In this document: piece by piece, positions 15,999-23,990 of the stretch
Layout: each line of letters opens with the position of its first letter
Numbering within the stretch: position 1 is the first letter of the stretch
Program-made: the position numbers and the translations under genes
The notes under the pieces: model-generated
Databases searched by the model: none
Told to the model about the DNA's origin: nothing
What the model saw: only the letters and a program-made list of their open reading frames with translations
Assembly (NCBI RefSeq): GCF_028737315.1
Contig: NZ_JAQZAO010000004.1
Location: 434,001 to 498,000, forward strand
Origin: Actinomycetospora lemnae
GTDB lineage: Bacteria; Actinomycetota; Actinomycetes; Mycobacteriales; Pseudonocardiaceae
DNA: 64,000 nucleotides
Direction: 5' to 3'

Positions 15999-16838
15999 TC
16001 AGTCGGCGTAGTGGGGGGCGCGGCCCTCGGCGAAGGCGGTGACGGCCTCGGTGAGGTCGTCGGAGATCAGCGCCGAGGCGTTCCACGTCGCGATCTGGTC
16101 GAGGCCGTCGGCGATCGAGTGGTCGCGCGCGTACGTGATGGCGTGCTTGGTGCCCCGCAGGGCGAGCGGCGACTTGGCGGCGAGCCCGCGGGCGACCTCG
16201 GTGACGTGCGCCAGGAGCTCCTCGGGGTCCTCGGTGTCGACGCACGCGTTGACCAGGCCCATCGCCTCCGCCTCGGACCCGCGGACGTCGCGGCAGGTGT
16301 AGGCCATCTCGCGGGCCCGGCCCTCGCCGACGATGCGTGGCAGGCGCTGGAGCACGCCGACGTCGGCGGCGAGGCCCATGTCGACCTCCTTCAGCGAGAA
16401 CTTCGTGCGCGGCGTCGCGTAGCGCAGGTCGCAGACCACCGCGAGGTCGAGCCCGGCGCCGACGCAGGCGCCCTGGACGGCCGCCAGCACGGGCACGCGG
16501 CAGCGCTCGACGGTGGTGAGCACGTCCTGGAGGTCGAGGATCAGGCGGCGCAGGCCCTCACGGGCGCGGCCCGGGTCGGCGCCGGCCGGGGCCATGCCCT
16601 GGATCTCGGCGAGCATCGACAGGTCGATCCCGGCGCAGAAGTGCCGACCGGACCCGGTGAGCACCACCGCGCGCACGCCGGGCTCGGCGTCGAGCGCCCG
16701 GAACGTCTCGCGCAGCTCCTGCCACAGCGTGCGGTCCAGCGCGTTCGCCGCCTGCGGGCGCTCGAGGCGCACCGTCGCGACGCCGCCGTCGTGGGTGACC
16801 GACAGCGCCGTGGGGGCCGCCGCATCCAGCGTGCTCAC
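15999..16838 (-). CDS. Crotonase-family enzyme, delta3,5-delta2,4-dienoyl-CoA isomerase-like
   Basis: 279 residues of the enoyl-CoA hydratase/isomerase fold. HFCAGIDLSML (66-76) and GACVGAGLDLAVVCD (123-137) form the oxyanion pocket. KEVDMGLAADVGVLQRLPR matches the dienoyl-CoA isomerase ECH1, and the three acids used there correspond to Asp131, Glu151 and Asp159 here. It would move double bonds in 3,5-dienoyl-CoA during oxidation of unsaturated chains; plain hydratase activity is the alternative. The GTG start follows AAGGGAG. It is a single gene, convergent with tetR, and fits the local beta-oxidation set. Confidence 0.85.
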   Translation of the reverse strand: MSTLDAAAPTALSVTHDGGVATVRLERPQAANALDRTLWQELRETFRALDAEPGVRAVVLTGSGRHFCAGIDLSMLAEIQGMAPAGADPGRAREGLRRLILDLQDVLTTVERCRVPVLAAVQGACVGAGLDLAVVCDLRYATPRTKFSLKEVDMGLAADVGVLQRLPRIVGEGRAREMAYTCRDVRGSEAEAMGLVNACVDTEDPEELLAHVTEVARGLAAKSPLALRGTKHAITYARDHSIADGLDQIATWNASALISDDLTEAVTAFAEGRAPHYAD

Positions 16839-16966
16839 GTCCCGTGCTCCCTTCCCTGGGCTGCTCGGGCCGACGCTCTCACGTCCGGAAGGTCCGGGCC
16901 CGTCCGGTGGTTGGGACGGACAGGACGGTCACACCCGTCCGTACTCCTGAGCCCGAGGAGCCCGCC

Positions 16967-17413
16967 GTGTCCACCGCCGTCCCCGGCACCGCACCCGCGA
17001 CAGCCCCTGCCCGCCCCGACGCCCCGGGTCGCACGGCCGACCGGGTCGGGCGCGGCCTGCTCGTCCTCGACGCGCTCGCCGCGCTGGCCGCCTTCGCCGG
17101 CGGCCTCGCGGCGGTCGCGACCGCGCCCCCCGACCTGCTCGTCGTCGAGGGGTGGCGGACGTTCGGCTACCTCGTCTTCGTCGGCCTGTGGACCATGCTC
17201 GTGCTGCGTCCGCGCGGCGCGCCCGGCGTGTGGGAGCTGGTGTTCCTCCACAAGATCGCGATGGTCGTGTTCGCGCTGGTCGTCCTCGACGCGCCCGGCG
17301 CGGTGACGGCGCTGGGCGTCGACGCCGTGCTTATCGTGACGACCGCGGTGGCCTACGTCCTGACCCGCGGCTGGCTCTCGTGGCGCGGCACGCGCACGCC
17401 TCACCCCGTGTGA
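16967..17413 (+). CDS. Integral membrane protein, unknown function (four helices)
   Basis: 148 residues from GTG 16967, which follows GAGGAG by six bases; the open frame extends upstream without a ribosome binding site. After an alanine- and proline-rich start come four hydrophobic segments at about 30-52, 66-81, 89-109 and 112-134, with the polar motif HK (95-96) in the third. It should be a small inner-membrane protein. No catalytic motif was seen and I recognise no family. It is followed by the P450 cassette on the same strand but an 87-bp gap with its own promoter-like palindrome separates them. Confidence 0.75.
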   Translation: MSTAVPGTAPATAPARPDAPGRTADRVGRGLLVLDALAALAAFAGGLAAVATAPPDLLVVEGWRTFGYLVFVGLWTMLVLRPRGAPGVWELVFLHKIAMVVFALVVLDAPGAVTALGVDAVLIVTTAVAYVLTRGWLSWRGTRTPHPV

Positions 17414-17448
17414 TCGAATGGTGACGCAGGTCTCGCCCCCATAGCATC

Positions 17449-17463
17449 ACGTACGTTACGGTC
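17449..17463. promoter_or_regulatory. Promoter/operator region of the P450 cassette
   Basis: ACGTACGT, an 8-bp palindrome at 17449-17456, overlaps TTACGGTC (17456-17463), about 38 bp before the ferredoxin start. TTACGGTC also occurs before the genes at 10207 and 13515. It may contain a TANNNT -10 element (TACGGT) or an operator. Confidence 0.35.
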
Positions 17464-17500
17464 CCTTCCGTCGCCACCACCGACAGCAGGGGAGGGCACC

Positions 17501-17704
17501 GTGAGGATCAACGTGGACTGGGACAGGTGCACCGGCATGGGGATGTGCGAGTCCCTCGCGCCGGACGTCTTCGAGGTCGATGACGACGGGTCGCTGATCC
17601 TGCACACCGAGGAGATCTCGGCCGACCAGGAGGCCGAGGTCCGCGAGGCCGTCGCCGCGTGCCCGACCGAGGCGCTCTCGCTCGAAGGGCCCATCGACGC
17701 GTGA
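17501..17704 (+). CDS. Ferredoxin, [3Fe-4S] type, partner of the P450
   Basis: 67 residues, the usual size for P450-linked bacterial ferredoxins. The cluster ligands are Cys10 and Cys16 in CTGMGMC and Cys54 in ACPTEAL; where a fourth ligand cysteine would lie there is Met13. Only three cysteines means a 3Fe-4S cluster. Most relatives have His, Ala or similar at the Met13 position, which tunes the redox potential. It carries electrons from the reductase encoded next to the P450. GTG start; its stop overlaps the reductase start (GTGA), so the cassette is translationally coupled. Confidence 0.92.
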   Translation: MRINVDWDRCTGMGMCESLAPDVFEVDDDGSLILHTEEISADQEAEVREAVAACPTEALSLEGPIDA

Positions 17705-18990
17705 CGCACCTCGTCGTGGTCGGCGCGTCCCTGGCCGGGCTCCGCGCCGTCGAGGCGGTCCGGCGCGACGGGTTCGACGGCGAGGTGACGCTGGTCGGGG
17801 CCGAGGAGCACCTGCCCTACGACCGGCCGCCGCTGTCGAAGGAGTACCTGGCCGCGGAGGAGTGCCCCGACCCGCGCTACCGCGAGGAGGAGACCTTCGC
17901 GGGCGACCTCGACGTGGAGCTGCTGCTGGGCACGCCCGCGAGCGCGCTGGACACGGCGGCGCGGACGGTCACGGTCGGCGACCGCACGGTGTCCTACGAC
18001 GGCCTGGTGATCGCGACGGGCGCGCACGCGCGGACCCTGCCGGGCACCGAGCACCTCGAGGGCGTGCACACCGTGCGGACCCTTGACGACGCGATCGCCC
18101 TGCGGGCGGCGCTGCGCGGCGGCGCCCGGCGGCTCACCGTCGTCGGGGCCGGCTTCATCGGCTCCGAGGTCGCCGCGGTGGGCCGCAAGCTGGGGCTCGA
18201 GGTGACCATCCTCGAGGCGCTCGAGACCCCGCTCGCCCGTGCCGTGGGCGAGCGGATGGGCCGCGCGCTGACCCACCTGCACCGTCGCCACGGCACCGAG
18301 GTCCGCACGGGGGTGGCGGTCGAGGAGGTGCTGTCGGCGGACGGCCGGGTCACCGGCGTGCGCCTGGGCGACGGCACCGAGGTCGACACCGACGTGCTCG
18401 TCGTCGGCATCGGCGCGCGCCCCGCGACCGACTGGCTCGAGGGCTCCGGGCTGACGATCGACGACGGCGTCGTCGCCGACGAGACGCTCGCCGCCGCGGA
18501 CGGGGTCTACGTCGCGGGCGACGTCGCGCGCTGGCCGAACGCGCTGTTCAGCGACGTCGCGGGCGGCACCATGCGCCTCGAGCACTGGACCTCGGCGGCC
18601 GACCAGGGCGGGAGGGCCGCCCGGCACGCCGTCGACCCGGCGGCCGCGAAGCCCTACGAGACCGTCCCCTACTTCTGGTCGGACTGGTACGACGGCCGCG
18701 TCCAGTTCGTGGGCATCGCGCCCGACGACGGCGACGAGCAGATCGAGGTCGTGGCGGGCGACGACGCGCAGGGCGGACCGTTCACGGCGATCTACCGGGC
18801 GGGCGACCGGATCGTCGGCGCGCTGGCGGTCGACATGCCCGCCGAGGTCATGAAGTACCGCCGGCTGATCGGCGCGCGCAAGACGTGGGGCGACGCCCTC
18901 GAGCTCGCCGAACAGCGCCGCGCGCAGCGCGCGGCGAAGGCACAGCAGGCCGCGCAGCAGGCCGGCGAGCAACGGGGAGAGGGCGCATGA
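17701..18990 (+). CDS. NAD(P)H-dependent ferredoxin reductase (FAD)
   Basis: 429 residues. The FAD site VVVGASLAGLRA is at 5-16, the NAD(P)H site VVGAGFIGSEVA near 145 and the second FAD contact GVYVAGDVA near 270, with YDRPPLSKEYL typical of the putidaredoxin-reductase family. It takes electrons from NAD(P)H to the ferredoxin encoded just before it. The last 30 residues form a charged A/Q/R-rich helix (EQRRAQRAAKAQQAAQQAGE) beyond the usual end of the family. Starts at GTG 17701, overlapping the ferredoxin stop, and its own stop overlaps the P450 ATG. Three genes, one transcript. Confidence 0.93.
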   Translation: MTHLVVVGASLAGLRAVEAVRRDGFDGEVTLVGAEEHLPYDRPPLSKEYLAAEECPDPRYREEETFAGDLDVELLLGTPASALDTAARTVTVGDRTVSYDGLVIATGAHARTLPGTEHLEGVHTVRTLDDAIALRAALRGGARRLTVVGAGFIGSEVAAVGRKLGLEVTILEALETPLARAVGERMGRALTHLHRRHGTEVRTGVAVEEVLSADGRVTGVRLGDGTEVDTDVLVVGIGARPATDWLEGSGLTIDDGVVADETLAAADGVYVAGDVARWPNALFSDVAGGTMRLEHWTSAADQGGRAARHAVDPAAAKPYETVPYFWSDWYDGRVQFVGIAPDDGDEQIEVVAGDDAQGGPFTAIYRAGDRIVGALAVDMPAEVMKYRRLIGARKTWGDALELAEQRRAQRAAKAQQAAQQAGEQRGEGA

Positions 18991-20264
18991 CCGACACGGC
19001 GGGCACCACCACGGTCTCCGGGCGCGAGCTCGACCCCCTCGACCTGTCGTCCCTCGGCTTCTGGGGACGCCCCATGGTCGAGCGCGACGCCACGTTCGCG
19101 CAGCTGCGCCGCGACCGGCCGATCTCCTGGCACCGCCCGCCGGTGGGCATGCTCATGCCCGGCCAGGACGACCCGGGCTTCTGGGCGGTGGTGCGCCACG
19201 AGGACATCGGCCACGTGAGCAGGAACCCGAAGATCTTCTGCTCGGGGCAGGGCGTGCAGTTCCAGGAGGCGCCGCCGGAGCTGCTCGAGGCCACGCAGTC
19301 GTTCCTCGCCATGGACGCGCCGCGGCACACGAAGCTGCGCAAGATCGTCAGCGCCGCGTTCACGCCGAAGCAGGTGGCCCGCGTCGAGGACCGGATCGCG
19401 CAGCGCGCCCGCACGATCGTCGACCAGCTCCTCGACCACGGGGACGGCGACTTCGTCCAGCTCGTGGCCAAGCAGCTGCCGATGGGCACGATCTACGACC
19501 TCATGGGCGCGCCCGAGGAGTACCAGGACTCGCTCGCCGAGGCCGCCGACCTGCTCGTCGCCACGAACGACCCCGATGTGCTGGAGAACCTGGGCCTCGA
19601 GGACCCGCTCGCGGCGGCCGGGCAGGCGCTGATGAACCTGCTGGGCCCGGCGATGGAGCTGGTCGAGGCCCGGCGGAAGGAACCCCGCGACGACCTCATG
19701 ACCAATCTCGTGTCCGCCGAGGTCGACGGCGAGAGCCTCACCGACCCCGAGATCGGGGCCTTCTTCGTGCTCCTGTCGGTGGCCGGCAACGACACCACGC
19801 GCAACACGATCGCCCACTCCATGCGCCGCCTCACCGAGGAGCCCGAGCAGCGGGCCTGGCTCGTCGAGGACCTCGAGGGGCGCATGAAGGGCGCGGTGGA
19901 GGAGTTCGTCCGCCACGCCTCGCCGGTGCTGACGTTCCGCCGCACCGCCACGCAGGACACCGAGCTGCGGGGCCGGCGGATCGCGGCGGGCGAGAAGGTC
20001 GTGATGTTCTACGAGTCGGGCAACCGGGACGAGTCGGTCTTCGCCGACCCGCTGCGCTTCGACCTCTCCCGGGATCCCAACCCGCACGTCGGCTTCGGGG
20101 GTGGCGGACCCCACTTCTGCCTGGGCAACATGCTCGCGCGCACCCAGTTGCGGCAGATCTTCACGCAGCTCCTCGGCCGGGCCCCGGGCCTGGAGGTCGG
20201 CGAGCCGGAGATCCTGCGCAGCAACTTCGTGCACGCGGTGAAGACCATGCCCTGCTCGCTGTAA
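18987..20264 (+). CDS. Cytochrome P450, CYP124/125/142-like
   Basis: 425 residues. Helix I carries VAGNDTTRN (265-273), the K helix EFVR (306-309) and the haem loop GFGGGGPHFCLG with Cys378 as the iron ligand. The proline after the glycines and AGN[DE]TTRN are typical of the actinobacterial CYP124/125/142 group that hydroxylates the ends of sterol side chains and methyl-branched lipids, so a similar substrate is likely but unproven. Electrons come from the coupled ferredoxin and reductase. ATG overlaps the reductase stop (ATGA) with GGGGAGAGGG upstream. The oxidised product could enter the CoA ligase and racemase pathway at the start of the window. Confidence 0.92.
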   Translation: MTDTAGTTTVSGRELDPLDLSSLGFWGRPMVERDATFAQLRRDRPISWHRPPVGMLMPGQDDPGFWAVVRHEDIGHVSRNPKIFCSGQGVQFQEAPPELLEATQSFLAMDAPRHTKLRKIVSAAFTPKQVARVEDRIAQRARTIVDQLLDHGDGDFVQLVAKQLPMGTIYDLMGAPEEYQDSLAEAADLLVATNDPDVLENLGLEDPLAAAGQALMNLLGPAMELVEARRKEPRDDLMTNLVSAEVDGESLTDPEIGAFFVLLSVAGNDTTRNTIAHSMRRLTEEPEQRAWLVEDLEGRMKGAVEEFVRHASPVLTFRRTATQDTELRGRRIAAGEKVVMFYESGNRDESVFADPLRFDLSRDPNPHVGFGGGGPHFCLGNMLARTQLRQIFTQLLGRAPGLEVGEPEILRSNFVHAVKTMPCSL

Positions 20265-20311
20265 GGGGCCAGAGCCGTCCCGTCCCGGGACCCTCACGCA
20301 GGGAGCACGAC

Positions 20312-22606
20312 GTGGTGCGACCCCCGACCCTGGTGCTCTCCGGAGCACGGTCACGGGCCGAGCGCGAGCTCGTCCGGCAGTGGACCTCCTCGACCTACGG
20401 AGACGGTGACGACGGCGCGGTGCGGGTGGTGCCCGACGACGCCCGCGAGCTCGCCGGTGCCCTCGACGGTGCCGGCCCGGACACCACCGTGGTGCCGGTG
20501 CGCGTCGTGTGGCCGCCCGCTGAGCGCGACTCGTCGGACGCCCCGGCGCTGACCGATCTGCTGTCCCTCAGCGCCCGGCGCCGCGGCCTGCGCCACCTGC
20601 ACGCCCGCGTGCGGGGCTGGTCGACGACGCGCGGGCGGGTGGTCGCGGGCGATGCGGCCTCGCTGGCACAGCTGCGCCGCGAGGGCGACCGCGAGCTCGG
20701 GACGCCGGACGGCGCCGGGTTCGTCGCGTTCGTGCGCCGTCGGGCGACGCTCGCGTGCGACCGCGCCGAGCGCCGGCTCACCGGCGACCGCTACAAGGTG
20801 CCGCGCCTGATGGCCGAGCAGATCGTCGCGTCGGCCGCGGTGCGCGAGCGGGCCGCCGGGCTGGCGGGCGAGCTCGACCTCTCCGTCGACGAGGTGCTCG
20901 CGCGGACGGCGCGCTGCCTGGAGGAGATGGCCGCGGTGCAGAGCCCGCCCGCCATCGAGGCGTTCCGCTCGGTGATGAGCCCCCTGCACCGCCGGGCGTG
21001 GGACCTCGACGTCGACACCGCGAGCCTGGGCGACCTGCGCGAGCAGGGGCGTCGCCGGCCGCTGGTGTTCCTGCCCTCGCACCGCAGCTACGCCGACCCG
21101 CTCGTGCTCGCCGAGGTGCTGCACGCCCACGACTTCCCCCGCAACCACGTCCTCGGCGGCAACAACCTCGCGTTCTGGCCGCTCGGCACGCTCGGCCGCC
21201 GCGCGGGGATCGTGTTCATCCGCCGCAGCTTCGGCGACGACGCCGTCTACAAGTTCGCCGTCCGCGAGTACTTCGGCCATCTCCTCGACAAGCGCTTCAA
21301 CCTCGAGTGGTACATCGAGGGCGGCCGGACGCGGACCGGGAAGCTGCGCCCGCCGAAGTACGGGCTGCTGCGCTACCTCGTCGACGCCGCCGACCAGCTG
21401 CCCGAGGACTCGCCGGGCCACGACCCGCTGCTCGTGCCGGTGTCGCTGCACTACGACCAGCTCCACGAGGTGGGCGCGCTCGCGGCGGAACAGGGCGGCG
21501 CGGGCAAGAAGGCCGAGGGGCTCGGGTGGCTCGCCGGTTACATGCGCGACCAGCAGCGGCGCATCGGGTCCGCGCGCATCCGCTTCGGTGAGCCCGTCGG
21601 CCTGCGCGACGCCCTGGCCGAGGCCGGCGAGGGCCCGTCGCAGCTGGAGAAGGTGGCGTTCCGGGTCGCGGTCGGCATCAACCGCGCGACGCCCGCGACG
21701 CCGACCGGGGTGGTGACGTTCGCGCTGCTCGGGGCGGGCGGGCGCGCACTCACCCTCGAGCAGGTGCGCGCCGTCGTGGCCCCGGTGCGCGGCCTGCTCG
21801 GCGAGGAGCCGGCGATCCGCGCGCTCGACACTCCCGACGGCGTCGTCGAGACGCTCTGCCGGCTCGTGTCGGTCGGCGTGGTCGAGTGCTTCGAGGGCGG
21901 CCCGGAGCCCGTCTGGTCGATCGGCGCCGACCGGCACCACGTCGCCGCGTTCTACCGCAACGGCCTGCTGCACCACCTGCTCACGCGCGCGGTGCTGGAG
22001 ACGGCGCTGTTCACCGTCGCCGACGAGGGCCACGACCTCGCGCACGACCAGGTCCTCGAGGCGTGCTGGGAGGCGGCCCTGGCGCTGCGGGACCTGCTCA
22101 AGTTCGAGTTCTTCTTCCCCCGCAAGCGCGACTTCCGCGACGAGCTGCTCGCCGAGCTCGACCGCCTGGCGCCGGGCTACCGGTCGGCGCCCGCGTCGGC
22201 GGACGGGGCCGCGGAGCTCCTCGGGCGCGCGGAGCTGCTCGTCGCCCCGGGCACCCTGCTGCCGTTCGTCGAGGCGCAGTGGGTGGTGGCGACGGTGCTC
22301 GCCGGCCACGAGGGGGCGCTGGAGGACCGGGGTGCGTTCCTCGACGCCTGCACCGGCCTGGGCCAGCAGTGGTGGCGCCAGCAGCTGCTGCTCGGCGCCG
22401 ACGTCGTGTCCCGCGAGCTGTTCACCTCGGCGCTGCGGGTGGCCGACAACCGCGGGCTGCTGGGTGCGGACGCGACAGAGGCCGACCGTGCCGCCTGGCG
22501 TGACGAGCTCGCCGCCGTCCGCGACCGGCTGCGCCGCGCGGGCGAGCGCGAGCAGGCGCTGCGGGCGGACGCGTGGGAAGGGGAGCGCGATGCCGCACGG
22601 TCGTGA
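20312..22606 (+). CDS. plsB: Glycerol-3-phosphate 1-O-acyltransferase, PlsB2-like
   Basis: 764 residues, the length of mycobacterial PlsB2 (Rv2482c). The acyltransferase blocks are in order: PSHRSYADPLVL (HX4D catalytic pair), GGNNLAFWPLGTLGRRAGIV with FIRRSF, WYIEGGRTRTGKLRPPKYGL and VPVSLHYDQL. It transfers an acyl group to position 1 of glycerol 3-phosphate at the inner face of the membrane, the first step of phospholipid and triacylglycerol synthesis. Tandem GTG codons at 20312 follow GGGAG. First gene of a five-gene operon; its last 17 bases overlap the plsC-type gene, as in the M. tuberculosis Rv2482c-Rv2484c cluster. Confidence 0.92.
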   Translation: MVRPPTLVLSGARSRAERELVRQWTSSTYGDGDDGAVRVVPDDARELAGALDGAGPDTTVVPVRVVWPPAERDSSDAPALTDLLSLSARRRGLRHLHARVRGWSTTRGRVVAGDAASLAQLRREGDRELGTPDGAGFVAFVRRRATLACDRAERRLTGDRYKVPRLMAEQIVASAAVRERAAGLAGELDLSVDEVLARTARCLEEMAAVQSPPAIEAFRSVMSPLHRRAWDLDVDTASLGDLREQGRRRPLVFLPSHRSYADPLVLAEVLHAHDFPRNHVLGGNNLAFWPLGTLGRRAGIVFIRRSFGDDAVYKFAVREYFGHLLDKRFNLEWYIEGGRTRTGKLRPPKYGLLRYLVDAADQLPEDSPGHDPLLVPVSLHYDQLHEVGALAAEQGGAGKKAEGLGWLAGYMRDQQRRIGSARIRFGEPVGLRDALAEAGEGPSQLEKVAFRVAVGINRATPATPTGVVTFALLGAGGRALTLEQVRAVVAPVRGLLGEEPAIRALDTPDGVVETLCRLVSVGVVECFEGGPEPVWSIGADRHHVAAFYRNGLLHHLLTRAVLETALFTVADEGHDLAHDQVLEACWEAALALRDLLKFEFFFPRKRDFRDELLAELDRLAPGYRSAPASADGAAELLGRAELLVAPGTLLPFVEAQWVVATVLAGHEGALEDRGAFLDACTGLGQQWWRQQLLLGADVVSRELFTSALRVADNRGLLGADATEADRAAWRDELAAVRDRLRRAGEREQALRADAWEGERDAARS

Positions 22607-23990
22607 GCTCGACACCCGGCGCGCCGCGATCCGTGCGGCCCCGTCGGGCAGCGTGGTCGTCGTCGACGAGACCGCCTTGCTGGCGACGTCGGCGATCGCC
22701 GCGCACGCGGGCGAGGCGATGCGCTCGGGTCGGACGGCCTGGCGCGCGCTGCCCGGCGACGTCGCGCTGCTCGCCGGGGCGGGCGACGACGAGGCGGCGG
22801 TGCGCCGTCTCGTCGCGGGCTGGGCCGGCCAGGACGAGGAGGACGTCGCCCGCCGCGCCCGGACGATCCTGCGCGACGAGCTCGGCGCCTCGCTGCGCCC
22901 CGAGATGTGGTCGCTGGTGCTCGAGCACCGCCGCGCGGGCCACCACGTCGTGCTCACCGGGCACGCGCCGCGCCCCGTGCTCGCCCCGCTGGCCGAGGAC
23001 CTCGGCGCCGACGAGCTGGTCGCCACCGAGGTCGGGGTGCGCGACGGGACCCTGACCGGCGAGGTCGCGGGCCGCGTGCTGCTCGACCGCCGCGGCGAGG
23101 CGAAGGCCGACGCGGTGGCCGGGGCGGTGGCCGGGCGGCGGCTCGCGTTCGTCTACGCCGGCCCGTGCTCCGACGCGCTGCTCGCGGCCGGCGAGCGCCC
23201 GGTGGTCGTGAGCGAGACCGCGGGGGAGGGCGGCCGGGCAACGCTCGTCGTCGCACCCCGCGGCGGCACGCTGGCCACCCCGGGCGACGTCCTGCGCACC
23301 GCCGGCTTCTACGGCGCCCTGCTCGGCGCGGCCGGCACCGCGGCCGCCGTCGGGCTCGCCCGCCGCTCGCGGCGGCACATGGTCGACCTGACGTGCTCGG
23401 TCACCGGTGACCTCGGCCTCGCGCTCGCCGGGATCGACGTCGAGGTGCGCGGCGCGGAGCACCTGTGGTCGGCGCGGCCGTGCGTCTTCGTCTTCAACCA
23501 CCAGTCGAAGATCGACGTCGCGCTGCTCATGAAGCTGCTGCGCGGCGGGTTCACCGGCGTCGCGAAGGCCGAGGCCGCGCAGATCCCGCTGTGGGGCGCG
23601 ATGTTCAAGCTCGCCGGGGTGGCGTTCGTCGACCGCGGCAACACCCGCCAGGCGCGCGAGGCGCTGGAGCCTGCCGTGCGCAAGCTGCGCGACGAGGGCT
23701 GGTCGCTGGCGATCGCGCCCGAGGGCACGCGCTCGCCCACCCCGCGGCTCGGGCGGTTCAAGAAGGGCGCCTTCCACATCGCGCTGCAGGCGGGCGTGCC
23801 GATGGTGCCGATCGTCATCCACGACGCCGGCGAGGTGATGTGGCGCGGGCACCAGACGCTGCGGGGCGGCACGGTCCACGTGGACGTGCTGCCGCCGATC
23901 GACACCACGGACTGGTCGACCGAGACCCTCGCCGAGCACGTCGAGGACGTCCGGGACCGGTTCGTCGCCGTCCTGGAGGGGGCGCGATGA
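22590..23990 (+). CDS. HAD-like domain fused to 1-acylglycerol-3-phosphate acyltransferase (PlsC)
   Basis: 466 residues. The C-terminal half (about 285-466) is a complete PlsC: NHQSKID gives His304 and Asp309 (HX4D), GVAFVDRGNT is the glycerol-phosphate block, APEGTRSPTPRLGRFKKGAF the substrate loop, and VPMVPIVI follows. The N-terminal 235 residues have the HAD hydrolase layout but broken motifs: VVVVDETAL has only the first Asp26 of the DxD pair, and motif III reads YAGPCSD, without the first metal-binding Asp. The fusion matches the Rv2483c type; here the phosphatase half is probably inactive. It acylates position 2 to give phosphatidic acid. ATG 22590 after AAGGGGAG, overlapping plsB by 17 bp. 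Confidence 0.88.
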   Translation: MPHGRELDTRRAAIRAAPSGSVVVVDETALLATSAIAAHAGEAMRSGRTAWRALPGDVALLAGAGDDEAAVRRLVAGWAGQDEEDVARRARTILRDELGASLRPEMWSLVLEHRRAGHHVVLTGHAPRPVLAPLAEDLGADELVATEVGVRDGTLTGEVAGRVLLDRRGEAKADAVAGAVAGRRLAFVYAGPCSDALLAAGERPVVVSETAGEGGRATLVVAPRGGTLATPGDVLRTAGFYGALLGAAGTAAAVGLARRSRRHMVDLTCSVTGDLGLALAGIDVEVRGAEHLWSARPCVFVFNHQSKIDVALLMKLLRGGFTGVAKAEAAQIPLWGAMFKLAGVAFVDRGNTRQAREALEPAVRKLRDEGWSLAIAPEGTRSPTPRLGRFKKGAFHIALQAGVPMVPIVIHDAGEVMWRGHQTLRGGTVHVDVLPPIDTTDWSTETLAEHVEDVRDRFVAVLEGAR

